64,000 bases of DNA from Cephalopachus bancanus (taxonomy: Eukaryota > Chordata > Mammalia > Primates > Tarsiidae), in the NCBI GenBank assembly GCA_027257055.1, contig JAPVLO010000138.1, positions 1,674,001-1,738,000 of the forward strand, written 5' to 3'. Positions 26,590 through 38,043 of the stretch are shown here, piece by piece. A model generated the notes under the pieces. The model had not been told where the DNA came from and did no database searches. It saw only the letters and a list, made by a program, of their open reading frames with translations. How positions within the stretch are numbered: position 1 is the first letter of the stretch; every line of letters begins with the position of its first letter. Both the position numbers and the translations under genes were made by a program.

Positions 26590-27921
26590 CAGCTGGTAGC
26601 AGCTGCCTGGAATTACAGATGGCGATGGAACAGGTCGGACTGTGAGAGTCTCTGCAAAAGTGAGTGTCCATAAAGACTCTGTGTGAGTGAGTGTGTGCTG
26701 ATAGGTGTGTGAAAGTCAATCTGAGAGGAGACTTGGATTCATGTACTTGGGACTCTCCTCCAGAGGTGACTGCAACCTTCCACTGCTGCCTGCAGGTAGG
26801 ATCATCTGCTGTTCTCAAGGATCTCCTGAGAATAGGTTGCAGAATGCAGTTGATTCTTGTTACCTGGTGCCTGGCGCATACCATCACTGCATCACCACAG
26901 AGAAGCAGGAGTTCCAAAATCTGTGGAGAGAGCAGGTCATGGAGAACTGAAGGGGAGACACATCACTGGACAGAAAATGCCAACTGGTGCCATTTTCTCT
27001 GTTCCAGGAACAGACAGAGACCTGCGTTGCCATGCCTAGCACTACCCAGCCTCCAACCTGGGACCTAGAGGTTATTTCATCAAAATGGGAGAGACAGATA
27101 CCTCTCCCCCACTCTGGAACAGGCACAGACTTGTCAGATCTGAATGGGAAACTTGACAACAGCTGCAGCAAGCCAGTTGAATTAAAAACTAATCCACTTT
27201 TCTCCCACACTAGTCTGTGGGACATCTGACCGACTCTGAGAGCAACCCTATCAGCCTGCACTGAGAGCAAAGGCGAGGGGCTGGAGACCAGAGCTGAAAG
27301 AAAGTTCTAGTTAAAGGAACAGCCTCAGAGTGAGTTTTATTTTTTTTGTTTGTTTGGTTTTTGCTTGTTTTTTGCTTGTTTGTTTTAGTTTGCTTTTCCA
27401 CTTCTCTCTTTTTGTTTTGATTATGATTTCGTACTTGCTTTGTTTCTGGTATTTTAATGCTTTTTATTTTAGACTTCCTGTTTGTGTATGGGTACTTTTG
27501 AGAGGGAGTACGTCAGTAGTGGGATTTTTGTCAGTTTGTGTGTTTATATGATTGTTTGGGTTTTTAAAAAATCTTTTCTATCTTTGTTTGTATCTCGTTT
27601 CATTTGTTAATTGGCATGCCTGTCTGTTTTCTCTCTTCTTCTTCTCTCTCCCCATCTTCTTCTCATCCACCTCTTTCCTTTTTCCATTCTTTTCCTTTTT
27701 CTTACCTCATGCATAGACAGATTATAAAGAGGTGGGAAATGGGTTCCAGGGGACCCACACACCTGTCAGTAGATACTTGAATCTGCAGATTGTTTCTGAA
27801 TCACAACTCCTCCCTCAATTAAATCACAAAAAGACAGAACTGCAAAAAGTACAGCCTCCCACCCACAGTCCTGCTTCAGAATTGAACAAAACCAGAAGAT
27901 CTACATAAGGAAGAATATGAG
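26590..27921 (+). promoter_or_regulatory. L1 5' untranslated/promoter region
   Basis: GC-richer sequence in front of ORF1, ending in a long T/G-rich stretch (27330-27720). In L1 families this part carries the internal RNA polymerase II promoter. Its sequence does not match the human L1PA start that I know, so it is a lineage-specific or older 5' UTR. Chance open frames of about 125 codons on both strands here are not genes. Confidence 0.7.
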
Positions 27922-28922
27922 ATGGAGCAAACAGAAGTAAAAGCTACCCCCATTCCTGAACAACAGAATCAAAAAAGAGATAAAAAGGGGGGAGGAAAAT
28001 CTACACAAATGAAAAAAAGTCAAAGGAAGAATATGGGTCTCATGCAGACCCCTGGGAGATCAAACACTGAGAATACAGACTTTGAAATGCAAACAATGAA
28101 GAGCCCTCAGAATGACTGGTCTCAAACCACAAACCCAGATATCAAGACATTAATAGAGAGAATAAATAGAATCGAGAAGAGACAATAATAAAGAATGAAG
28201 GAGTTGATAACTGAGATAACAGCAATAAAGAATACAGTGAGTGAAATAACAAACTGATAAGCATGGAAAGCAGAATTAGCCAAGCAGAAGAAGGAATCTC
28301 ATAGGACCAAAATATGGAACTAGTCCAAACTGTTAAAAACATAGAAAAGAAGCCTAAAAAGACAGAACAAAACTTCCAAGAGATGAGTAATCATTTCAAG
28401 AGGCTGAACCTAAGATAAATTGGAATCCCTGAGGCAGAAAGAGAGACAGAGACCTCCCTGGAACAAGCATTCCATAAAATTATCCAAGAAAACTTCTCTC
28501 ATCTCATCAGTGATGCAACCATTCAAACACAAGAGATTCAGAGAATCCTTGCAAGACAATAAATGAGAAAACCAACTCCTAGATACATAGCAATTTGCCT
28601 ACAAAAAGTAGGTAGAAAGAAAAAAATCCTAAAGGCAGCAAGAGAGAAAGGTCAGACTACCTACCAGGGAAGACCAATTAGAATAGGAGCAGACTTATCT
28701 ACAGAAACACTTAAGGCTTTGAGAGCTTGGAGCCCAATCTTCAACGTTTTCAAAGATAAACAATTTCAACCAAGAATTACCTTCCCAGATAAGCTAAGCT
28801 TCATTAGTGATGGAGAATCAAAATCTTTCCCAGACATTCAATCCCTGAGAGTTTATGCTGCCTCCAAACCAGTTTTACAAGAAACAATTAAAGTATTAAA
28901 CACAGAAGAAAGGAAAAAATGA
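27922..28922 (+). pseudogene. L1 ORF1 (RNA-binding chaperone), broken
   Basis: ORF1p is the trimeric RNA-binding protein that packages L1 RNA in the cytoplasm. The first 88 codons (27922-28188) are rich in Lys, Gln and Glu, as in the N-terminal region and start of the coiled coil, with KTLIERINRIEKRQ at the end. They stop at two consecutive TAA codons. The C-terminal domain reads on in another frame at 28563-28922: RYIAICLQKVGRKKKILKAA, KGQTTYQGRPIRIGADLS and ETLKALRAWSPIFNVFKD match the family's RNA-binding domain. The middle part has several stops. It is non-functional. Confidence 0.9.
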
Positions 28923-29462
28923 ACAACAATACCCTTCACAAGAATGCAGGAAAATGATTGAAAACACACATGAATCAACTCAAAAATCAAAAGAAAGATA
29001 ACAAACAAATAAACAAACAGCCACAATAACAAAAAACTCTATAAAAACCTCATGACAGGGATAAACTCTCACATCTCAATAATTAGCCTGAATGTGAATA
29101 GACTAAATGCACCACTGAAAAGACATAGAATGGCAAAATGGATAAAATATAATGAGGCAACAATATATTGTCTCCAAGAGACTCATCTCAGCAGAAAGAA
29201 CACTCACAGACTCAAAGCAAGAGGAAGGAAAACAAAATTTCAGGCAAACTGAACACAAAAGAAAGCAGGAGTCATGATCTTAACAGACAAAATACCCTTT
29301 AAACTATCAAAAATTTTAAAAAGATATGGAAGGTCACTACATAATGATGAAAGATTCAACACATCAACAAGAAATATCCATCCTAAACATATATGAACAC
29401 AACATAGGAGCCCCAACTTTCATGAAGCAGCTTCTGGGTAAAAAAAATAATAATAATAATAA

Positions 29463-29750
29463 GCCGGGCTCGGTGGCTCAGCCTGTAATCCTGCACCTTT
29501 GGGAGGCAGAGGTGAGTGGATTGCCTGAGCCCGCAGGTCCGAGACCTGCCTGGGCAGGCGACACCTCATCTCTACAATAAATCAAAAAATTAGCCGGGTG
29601 TGGTAGCGCACGCCTGTAATTCCAGCTACTCAGAAGGCTGAGGTGGAAGGATCATAAAAGCCCAGCAGGTCGAGACTGCGGTGGCTAGGAGCGGCCACTG
29701 CACTCCAGTCTGGGCGACGGAGTGAGACTCCAACTCAAAAAAAAAAAAAA
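29463..29750 (+). mobile_element. derived Alu nested in L1 ORF2
   Basis: Same orientation as the L1. It has GGCTCAGCCTGTAATCCTGC, GCAGGTCCGAGACCTGC over the B box, GCAGGCGACACCTCATCTC and CTACAATAAATC, then a right arm with GGAGCGGCCACTGCACTCC. It is preceded by an ATAATAATAATAA run, so the TSD is not clear-cut. It landed after the L1 was in place and splits the endonuclease region. Confidence 0.95.
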
Positions 29751-31568
29751 TATTGACTCTATCACTATCATAGATGGGGACTTAAAAAGCCCACTAACAA
29801 CACTAGACAGATTATCAACACAGAGATATGAAACCTGAATGTGACGCTTGATCAAATGGACTTAACTGATACCTACAGAACGCTCCACCCAACAATCACA
29901 TAATATATATTCTACTCATCACCACATGGAGCGTATTCTAAGATCGACCATATCCTCAGTCATAAATCAAGGATAAACAAATTCCATCAGATTGAAACAC
30001 TACCATGCTCCTTCTCAGACCACAGTGGAATAAAAATAAATATCAACACCAACAAAGTTCCCCCAAACCCACAAAGACATGGACACTAAATAGCATGATG
30101 CTAAACAACTCCTGGGTTAACATGGAAATTGAAATGGAGATTAAAAGATACCTGGAAAGAAATTAAGACAAAGAAAATCTTACCCAATCTCTGGGATGCC
30201 ATGAAAGCAGTCATATGAAGGCAATTCATATCTCTACGAACACACTTGAACAAAATGGAAAAAATCACAAATTGGCAGTCTAAGAAATCACCTAAGGAAG
30301 CTGAAAAAGCAAGATCACTAAAACCCTAACTTCAGCAGAAGAATCCAGATCATCAAAATAAAAGCCCAAATTCAGGAAATACAATACAAAAAGATAATAC
30401 AAAAAAAAAAAAATCAATGAAACAAAAAGCTGGTTCTTTGAAAGGATAAACAGGATTGAGGGACCCCTAGCCAGACAGACCAAGAAAAAGAGAGAAAAAG
30501 CCCAAATAAACACAGTCAGAAATGCAAAAGATCAAGTTGCAACTGACCTTGAAGAAATACAAAGATTATCAGAGACTACTATGTAAGTATGTATGGAAAC
30601 AAACTTGAAAATCTAAAGGAAATGGAGGACTTTCTGACATCACACAACCTCCCTGGGTTGAAACAAGAAGAACTTGAGACCCTGAATAGACCAATAACAG
30701 TCCAGGAAATTGACTACATCATAAAAAAACTACCTACAAATAAAAAAGTCCTGGACCAGATGACTTTCCAGCAGAATTCTACAAGACATACAAGGAAGAA
30801 GTTTTACCAAACTTATTGAAAATATTCCAGGCAACCAAGAAATACGGAACTCTCCCCAAATCATTTTATGAAGTTAACATCACATTGATACCCAAACCAG
30901 GTAAAGATCCAACAGAGAAAGAGAACTACATGCTAGTAATCTTGATAAACATAAATGCTGAAATTCTCAACAAGATCCTAGCAAACCAGACCCGACAACA
31001 CATCTCAAAAATCATCCACCATGACCAAGTAGGTGTCATCACCGGGATGCAGGGCTGGTTCAACTTTTGCAAGAACACAGACATAATTAAATACATCAAC
31101 AGATGTAAAAAAAAAAAATCCCACATGATTATATCATAGACATGGAAAAAACTTTTGATAAAATCCAGCAACACTTCTTGATAAAAACCCTTGAACATCT
31201 AGGTATAGATGGAATATAACTCAAAACAGGAAGAACTTATCTAAGAGAAATCCACAGCCAGTGTATTGCAAAACAGACAGAAATTGGAACCATTTCCCCT
31301 GAAAACTGGAACAAGACAAGGATGCCCACTCTTACCCTTCCTTTTCAACATAGTTTTGGAAGTCCTAGCTGGTGTAATTAGGCAAGAGAAGGAGATCAGA
31401 GGTATCCAAATAAGAAAAGAGGAAGTCAAATTATCCCTTTTTGCAAATGACATTATTCTATACTTCAAAAACCCAAGAGAATTTGTCAAAGACCTCCTTG
31501 CACTGATAAAAGACTTTGGCAGAGTCTCAGGGTATAAAATAAATGTACAAAAGACATTTATTATACAC

Positions 31569-31706
31569 CACATTTCTGTACACCAACAATAAACAAACAG
31601 AAACCCCCCAAAAAAGCACAATCCTATTCACAATAGCCACATTTCTATACACCAACAATAAACAAACAGAAACCTCCCAAAAAAGCACAATCCTATTCAC
31701 AATAGC
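31569..31706. repeat. 69-bp tandem duplication in L1 ORF2
   Basis: Two copies of a 69-bp unit starting CACATTTCTGTACACCAACA: 31569-31637 and 31638-31706, with very few differences (for example GTACACC versus ATACACC). 69 is a multiple of three, so the duplication alone keeps frame. Confidence 0.95.
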
Positions 31707-32005
31707 CACAAAATAAATGAAATACCTTGGCATCTTCTTAACCAGAGATGTGAAAGACCTTTACAATGAAAACTACAAGACATTACTCAAGGAAATCAAA
31801 GATGACACAAACAAATGGAAAAATATTCCTTGCTCATGGACTGGAAGAATTGCCATTGTTAAGATGTTCATCCTACCCAAAGTAATCAACAGATTTAACG
31901 CAATACCTGTTAAATTACTAGCAGCATTCTTTTCAGACCTGGAAATAACAATATAGCAATTCATACGGAAACATAAACTATCACAAATAGCCAAAACAAT
32001 CCTAA

Positions 32006-32033
32006 GCGCGTGCGCGTGCACACACACACACGC

Positions 32034-32076
<43 letters not shown>
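32006..32076. repeat. (CG/CA)n microsatellite inside L1 ORF2
   Basis: GCGCGTGCGCGTGCACACAC is followed by CACGCGACAC and a pure CA run. In L1 this place normally holds a short Lys-rich codon stretch after the 'aatcctaag' codons. Confidence 0.95.
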
Positions 32077-32077
<1 letters not shown>

Positions 32078-33285
32078 AAACAAAGTGGGAGGTATCACAC
32101 TCCCAGACTTTAAAGTTTATTATAAAGCCACAATAATCAAAACAGCCTGGTACTGGTACAAGACCAAGCATATAAAGCAATGAAACAGGATAGAGATTCT
32201 GGAAGCAAAACCTCAATTTCTCAACCAACTCATCTTTGACAAAGCTTGAACCACCAACCACTGGGGAATGGAGAACCTATTCAATAAATGGTGCTGAGAA
32301 AACTGTCTAACCACACACAGAAGATTAAAACAAGACCCCTATCTATCATCATACACAAAAATCAACTCTAAATGGATCAAAGACCTAAACGTAAAACTTC
32401 GAACTATAAGAACCTTAGACAATTCAGGAGACACCCTTATGGAAATTGGAAATTGCAACCAATTCCTCAACAAAATTCCAAGTATCCATGCCACAAGAGA
32501 TAAGATAGACAAGTTGGACCTCATCAAACTGACAAGCTTCTGCAAAGCCAAAGAAACCATCAAGAGAGTAGAGAGACAGCCCACACATCAAGAAAAAATA
32601 TTTGCCAGCTGTATATCTGACAAAGGCCTAATATCTTGAATCTACAAGGAACTCAAAAGTGCTGATAAGATAAAAACAAACAGCCCCTTTACAAAGTGGG
32701 CAAAAGATATGGATAGACACTTCTTCAAAGAAGATATACAAGCAGCCAACAGATACATAAAAAAGTGCTCAGCCTCACTAGACAACAAAGAAATGCCAAT
32801 TAGAACCACCCTGAGGTTCCACCTAACTCCAGTCAGGATGGCCATCACCAATAGCTCAAAAAACAACAGATGCTTAAGAGGATGTGGGGAAAAGGGAACA
32901 TTTCTACACTTAGTGGGAGTGTAAACCAGTACAACCTCTGTGGAAAACAGTTTGATGAGTCCTAAAAGTTCTAAAAAATCTACCTTCCATATGACCCCGC
33001 AATCCCCCTACTGGGAATATAACTTGGATAGACTTAAAATCTATAATGCTGTGAACTATCACCGAAACAAAGAACTGAGTATCATATATTCCCACTCATA
33101 AGTGGACCTTGAATAATTATTGTGATACTCTAAGAAAAGGATTCACAGTAGTGGGAACCTGTGGGGGGGGTGCGGAGGCATAACTCATCAATAAGGATAC
33201 CTGCATAATGAACATTTCTATACCTAACCCTGCATTGTACCCTACATCTTTAAAATAAAAAAAAATAATAATAGAAAAGTGCATG

Positions 33286-33824
33286 GCTACAGGCTACAAG
33301 CGTTTAATCCCCTAACTGTGCTTTAGGGTTTATATTTAGGATTCATGGAATTCTAACATCTAGTCTAGAGATTCTACTCTGGAATAACATTAGCTAGGAA
33401 TAGGATGATGTGGTGAGGTTCTCTAGAGGCTCATCGAGGCCAACGGTGAAAGTCTGGAGAATATGGCGAACTTTCTGAAGCCATAGTGACTCCAATTTGC
33501 ACTATACCTTTCAAGATGCTCATGTCTACGTTATCAGTGCAGATTATGGCCACTGGAGGATGTTGTTTGGTGCAATGGTTAACAACAACAGTTAATTCAA
33601 GGGAAGAAAAGAGTGCAGAAGAGAAACACATAAAAGGCAGTTATAGATTGTCTCTTTTCACTTTGTCTTCAACTCTCTCTTGGGTTACTTCTGAGCAAGC
33701 CATGCTGCCTCCTCTCCCCCTTGGACACTGCGGGCTCACGCTTGCTTGAAGGCCCGGCGCTTGTTTTTCTAAGACTCATTTAGCCCAGATCTACATACGG
33801 CTTACTCTCACACCTCTTCTAGGT
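33286..33824. other. no gene seen
   Basis: Unassigned; 33640-33720 (TTTCACTTTGTCTTCAACTC...TGAGCAAGCCATGCTGCC) may be a piece of an old LTR, not proven. Confidence 0.4.
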
Positions 33825-34075
33825 GTTTTCCAAGTTTTACCTTGACCATTCTATTTCAAATACATCCTAATTATTCCTGGACTTCCTATTCTTCTTCTTC
33901 TGTCTTAATTGGCCCAGCTGTTACCATTTCACACATCATGCATTTTCCTGATGCACTTGTGTACCTTTGGCTTTCCTCTCCTAGAATCTAATGTTCACTA
34001 GGGCAGCAATATTTTTCTATCTCCTTCTCTGTCTACATCTCTACTTATTAAATGAATGATATAATCTTTCTAAAT
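33825..34075 (+). repeat. L2 fragment
   Basis: TTTTACCTTGACCATTCTATTTC, TCCTAGAATCTAATGTTCAC, TAGGGCAGCAATATTTTTC and AAATGAATGATATAATC follow the L2 3' part in order. Confidence 0.65.
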
Positions 34076-34252
34076 ATTGGAAGGAGAATTTGAGTGGATC
34101 ACATTTTGATTTTCTGAATTTCTGCCACCATATTTACTGACTTGGTTCTCTTTGCTACATACAGAAGTGAAACGTAGTATTCTGAACTGTTTCTTTCTTC
34201 TTGTGCTCCTTAACTTGTTCCTCAGATACATAATTACAAATATAGAAAATTG

Positions 34253-34342
34253 TACCCCCTCCCCTACTTAGGAGTGATGAATCCCCCCTCTCTCTGTCTC
34301 ACTTACTTTCTAAATAAATGATATTTTCTAATCTTAAAAAAA
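34253..34342 (+). mobile_element. short poly(A)-tailed retroelement, 5'-truncated copy
   Basis: A 90-bp insert bounded by AGAAAATTG at 34244-34252 and 34343-34351. It contains CCCCCTCCCCTACTTAGGAG, CTCTCTCTGTCTCACTTACT, TTTCTAAATAAATGATATTT and TCTAATCTT, then A8. The same 3' end occurs in the longer copy at 63.3 kb. AATAAA (34313-34318) lies about 20 nt before the tail, as in a polymerase II transcript. The C-rich block followed by AATAAA looks like the R region of a class I endogenous retrovirus. Confidence 0.8.
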
Positions 34343-34351
34343 AGAAAATTG

Positions 34352-34544
34352 CAAATACTAGTACCAAGATTTGTTTATAAAAATTCTAGAAATGTTTATA
34401 AAAATGGTCAAACTTTCCAATATTTAAAAATTACTTCCCAATATCCTTCTCTTATCTGCAGTGTCTTAAATGATATCTAAAAGTATACATATATATGCAA
34501 ATTGATAAATAGCCTCTTTAAGAGCACTAAACTTGAGATAAATA
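34352..34544. other. no feature seen
   Basis: Unassigned AT-rich spacer. Confidence 0.4.
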
Positions 34545-34690
34545 AATACACTTGTTTTCTACTTGTGATTCTGCCACAAATTAACTATCTTCAGATAAGT
34601 AACTTGACCTCTCTGGATTTTAACTGACTCATGAAGAAAATATAGGGGAAACAGAAGATCAACATATGATATATTCTAGTCTAAGATGCT
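34545..34690 (+). repeat. MIR fragment
   Basis: GTGATTCTGCCACAAATTAA, CAGATAAGTAACTTGACCTC, TCTGGATTTTAACTGACTCA and TGAAGAAAATATAGGGG match the MIR core in order. Confidence 0.72.
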
Positions 34691-35466
34691 TTAAGTCTGT
34701 CCAGATGATTTGTGAATGACTCTACAATGTCTTATAGTTGAACAAGAAAATAAATCTAACTCGAATTAGTATATTTTAAATAAGCATATACTAATATGCA
34801 GAATAGAATATCCATGCTATTTCTGTTATTGCTGTTTGTTTCAGTTTGATTTATATTTGCCAATAGGGACAGAAACTCTAAGTGCTTTAGCGATGATATT
34901 TTGAAGAGATTTTCCAGTGTACAATTATCTAACTGATTATTGTAAAGTAGAAATGTGTAATGGGATGTTGACCATTGTACTCAATATAAAAAGGCTTTTT
35001 CAATTTGATCTTAATGTGTTTGCCTTTCTGAACAATGTTCATAAAGCAATCAAGAGGACAAGAAGTCAGGACATGCTCATGAATAAAAAGAAAACAAACA
35101 AAGGCAGCAACTGAAACCCCCAAAATATTGCTAGCTATTTATGGAAAAATAAAATCACAGTTATGGTTTATGTTCCATCTGACTCACTGATCCAGATGTC
35201 AAAGAAGTGCCTGAGTCAGGAAAACAGAATGTGCTTTCTTCTACCTTCTGAGCCCAAGTTGCCATTTCCGATTCTTTATCTGAATTTTATTGCTAATTAA
35301 TAGCTTGAAAACTGTTCCACAACAAATTTCTCCATCATTTGTACAGATAAGTCAATAAATAGCTGAGTTAGGGTGGCAGGTTCTGAATCTTTATCAGCTG
35401 TTGATCGCAGCCTGAAGTTTTATCAAAAATCATGGAAGAGGGCCAATAAATTAATTTGACAAGCAA
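34691..35466. other. no gene seen
   Basis: Unassigned AT-rich sequence. Confidence 0.45.
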
Positions 35467-35480
35467 ATTATATATATATA

Positions 35481-35511
<31 letters not shown>
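35467..35511. repeat. (TA/TG)n microsatellite
   Basis: TA block, GTGTGTGTGTG block, then TA block again. Confidence 0.93.
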
Positions 35512-35694
35512 GCCTTTCTTTTAGAACACACAGGAAACATTCCGATTAGTACCAGCAGAAGTAGTGTAAGTTATACCTTGAAGAATGAAAAACAAGTGAG
35601 TATCCCATCAGTAATGTGAAGCAGTTTATAGTTGTGGCCCAATTATGTCACAAAACAAACCCACTCCCCACAGAGGCATCAATTGTACAGAGAA

Positions 35695-35875
35695 TGAGCT
35701 GGAACATTAGTAGGCATCAAAATCACCTGGAGGGCTTATTAAAACACAGATCACTGGGCAGTCCCCCAGAGTTTCTGATTCAGTAGGTTTGGAATAAGGT
35801 CTAAGCATCTGCTTTTCTAGCACGTTCCTAGGTGAGGTGATACCGCTGATCCTGGGATCCAACTTTGATTATAAA
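35695..35875 (+). repeat. MER5A-like hAT element
   Basis: GGCATCAAAATCACCTGGAG, GGCTTATTAAAACACAGATC, CCCAGAGTTTCTGATTCAGT and AGGTTTGGAATAAGGTCTAA follow the MER5A consensus, a short non-autonomous hAT-Charlie element. Confidence 0.9.
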
Positions 35876-36755
35876 CAATTCGAGTTGTGCAATTATGGCT
35901 TTGAAAAGACCTTGAAGGTATTCCAACCATTTCTCTAATTCAAATTTTAATCATCCCTAATGGCTAGAGTCTTTATTAAATTTGAATAACTACCATGTGT
36001 GAGACATGAAGATAGATGCTTGTGATGTATTGGATAGATAAAAAATCTCCCTCCAGGGGTTCGTGGTAGTAAGTGGGGAAGTTATGTGACACAATCATTA
36101 TTATGGCATGTTTTCACATTACACACGGAAGCTTTAGACTAATGATCAGCTTAAAACTATCAACCCACAGAGCAACATGGTCAGGATTTTTAAATGTATT
36201 CCACTGGCCTGACCGGAAGCGAGGACGTGAGTTAGTAAGAGACTGCAGCAACTCAAGTCAGAGACAGTGATGGTTCTTACAACCTTTCCATTTTTCCATC
36301 TGTCTGGTAGCATAAAATCTAAATGCCTTAAAAGCTGAAAAATATTTCTGAGTGATTGGACATCTACTGAGTTGTACAACCTTGTCTTCTTACTTTGGGC
36401 ACCTGTATCCCGTGCTTCATTACCAACACAATATTCAAACATTTAGCCCTGCCGAATCTCTTTCAGTTTCTCAGACTCCCAATAGTTTCTCTCCCTTGTA
36501 AACTTTAGCACTTTTTACAAAATTCCAAGATAACTCTTTAACATTCTCCTCATTTTAGCAACTAATATTTTTATCGGAGCGAATGTGTCTCTCTTTGTGA
36601 ACCCGTTCCCTTCTCTATCCTTCACGTCTCCCTACCCTGTTATCCTTGTTCATTTCACCATATACACATGAGGGAAACAGTCACGTAGGGGCAGAGATTA
36701 AACTCATCACCAGTGTATTCCTTGGGAAACATAGCTCACATTCAATGCACACACA
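35876..36755. other. no gene seen
   Basis: Unassigned; 35985-36075 (ACCATGTGTGAGACATGAAG...CTCCAGGGGTTCGTGG) resembles a decayed MIR/L2-type piece. Confidence 0.4.
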
Positions 36756-37062
36756 GGCTGGGCGTGGTGGCTCACATTTGTAATCCCAGGACTTTGGGAG
36801 GTCAAAGCAGGAGGAATGGCTAAATCCAGGAATTTGAGACCAACCTGGCCAACATAGTAAGACATTATCTCTACAAAAAAAACTCAAGAAATTTAGCCAG
36901 GCTTGGTGGTGTGTGCTTGTAGTACCAGCTACCAGGGAGGCTGAGGCATAAAGATCGCCTGAATCCAGGAAGTCAAGGCTGCGGTGAGCCATGATTGTGC
37001 CACTATACTCCAGCCTGGGTGACAGAGGGAGATCCCAACTCAAATCAATCAATCAATCAATG
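36756..37062 (+). mobile_element. old Alu dimer (AluJ-like)
   Basis: GGCTGGGCGTGGTGGCTCAC, GGCCAACATAGTAAGACATT and ACTCCAGCCTGGGTGACAGA are present, with heavy CpG decay. It lacks the derived A-box deletion. The tail has become (AATC)n at 37042-37061. Confidence 0.93.
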
Positions 37063-37352
37063 AAATAAATGCACAATCAACATGTGCAGTTCCAATAAAG
37101 GAATGAGGTTATATAAAGGAGACCAAAAAAAAAAAAAGGAATAGACAGAGATGTAAGAAAAAAAGGAGATTTTAATGTCATGGTAGCTAAGACATGGTTG
37201 GACAGAATAACCAGCGGGTCCTGAAAAAGAATGGACTAAAATAACATGTATTGGTTTTAGCTAAGAATGTTCTTAGTGACCGTACAGACGGTAATATCAG
37301 CAGGGTAATAAAAACAATGCCAAATGCTGGGAACTGGAGATTGCTACGTAAT
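37063..37352. other. no gene seen; A13 tract
   Basis: Unassigned spacer with an A13 run near 37125-37137 that has no SINE body in front of it. Confidence 0.4.
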
Positions 37353-37521
37353 TTCATGTAATACTGAATTTAAGCTTTGCAATAACTGTGTAGGAGAAAA
37401 CTATGAGTGCCATTTTACAGATGAGGAAACTGAAGCAGAGGAATGTTAAGCAACTGAATGGAGATTACAAGACTAGAAAATGGTGGCGCTGGGCCTGGAA
37501 CGTCTGGCTCTAAGGAGCAAG
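37353..37521 (-). repeat. MIR, antisense
   Basis: CATTTTACAGATGAGGAAAC, TGAAGCAGAGGAATGTTAAG and CAACTGAATGGAGATTACAAG, then GGCCTGGAACGTCTGGCTCT, is the antisense MIR core in order. Confidence 0.85.
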
Positions 37522-37738
37522 CTTCAGTCTAATGATCTTTCTTTACTCTGCATACCTTGAAAACTTGAATAAATCAAAGAAAGAAAAACAAGTACTTGCA
37601 TGGAGACTTCTATGCAGCACACCTTGTGGTATCTACTGGTTCCCATCCCTGATTTTCTTCTCCTTTTTGAGACCATTGACTTGAACATAATCTATTTAAT
37701 GTTATTTACATTTTTTAAAAGTATCTCCATTTTATTGA
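37522..37738. other. no feature seen
   Basis: Unassigned spacer before the antisense Alu. Confidence 0.4.
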
Positions 37739-38043
37739 ACTGATTGATTGATTGAGTTTCTGAAACAGGGTTCCATTCTGTCACCCAGGCTGGAGTGAAG
37801 TGGCAAAATCACAGCTCACACAGCCTCGATTTCCTGAGCTCAAGGAATCCTCCTGCCTCAATCTCCCGAGTGGCTGGTACTACAGGTGTGCACCACCATA
37901 CCAGGCTCATTTTTCTATTTTTGTAGAGATGGGGGCCTGGTTTTTTATGTTGCCCAGGTTGCTTTTGAACTCCTGGGCTCAAGCAGTCCTTCCACTTCAG
38001 CCTCCCAAAATGCTGGGATTACAGCCATGAATCCCACCTGGCC
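37739..38043 (-). mobile_element. old Alu dimer (AluJ-like), antisense
   Basis: TCTGTCACCCAGGCTGGAGT, CTCCTGCCTCAATCTCCCGA, TTGTAGAGATGGGGGCCTGG and CCTCCCAAAATGCTGGGATT identify it. The former A tail is now (TGAT)n at 37740-37755. It faces the plus-strand Alu at 36.8-37.1 kb. Confidence 0.93.

Larger units (their letters stand above)
29052..33100 (+). pseudogene. L1 ORF2 (endonuclease/reverse transcriptase), broken
   Basis: ORF2p nicks target DNA and reverse-transcribes RNA at the nick. The start MTGINSHISIISLNVNRLNA and CLQETH (29052-29190) carry the endonuclease Asn and Glu residues. An Alu interrupts the endonuclease part at 29463. Reverse-transcriptase segments follow: [10 protein letters not shown] (30880-30910), [16 protein letters not shown] (31020-31065), and the active-site block [10 protein letters not shown], where family FADD has become FAND (AAT at 31446-31448). 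The C-terminal region runs through 31717-33100 in two frames. Stops and frameshifts occur throughout, and part of the C terminus is deleted near 33025-33060. Inactive. Confidence 0.92.
26590..33276 (+). mobile_element. near full-length L1 retrotransposon (defective)
   Basis: One L1 in sense orientation: a 5' untranslated region, a broken ORF1, a broken ORF2 with an Alu inside, a short 3' untranslated region with a G8 run near 33162-33170, and an A-rich tail ending near 33276. AAGTGCATG occurs at 26581-26589 and again at 33277-33285, a 9-bp candidate TSD that defines the ends. Without the Alu it is about 6.4 kb, the normal length of a complete primate L1. Stop codons, frameshifts, a 69-bp tandem duplication, a CA expansion and a deletion near 33025-33060 make it incapable of moving itself. 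Confidence 0.9.

Noticed and set aside
26540..27270. Overlapping 125-128-codon frames on both strands
   Set aside because: They lie at and inside the L1 5' untranslated region, which is GC-richer and gives long chance frames.
31773..32261. 162-codon open frame on the minus strand
   Set aside because: It is antisense to L1 ORF2 and contains the CA repeat translated as Val-Cys; a shadow of the L1.
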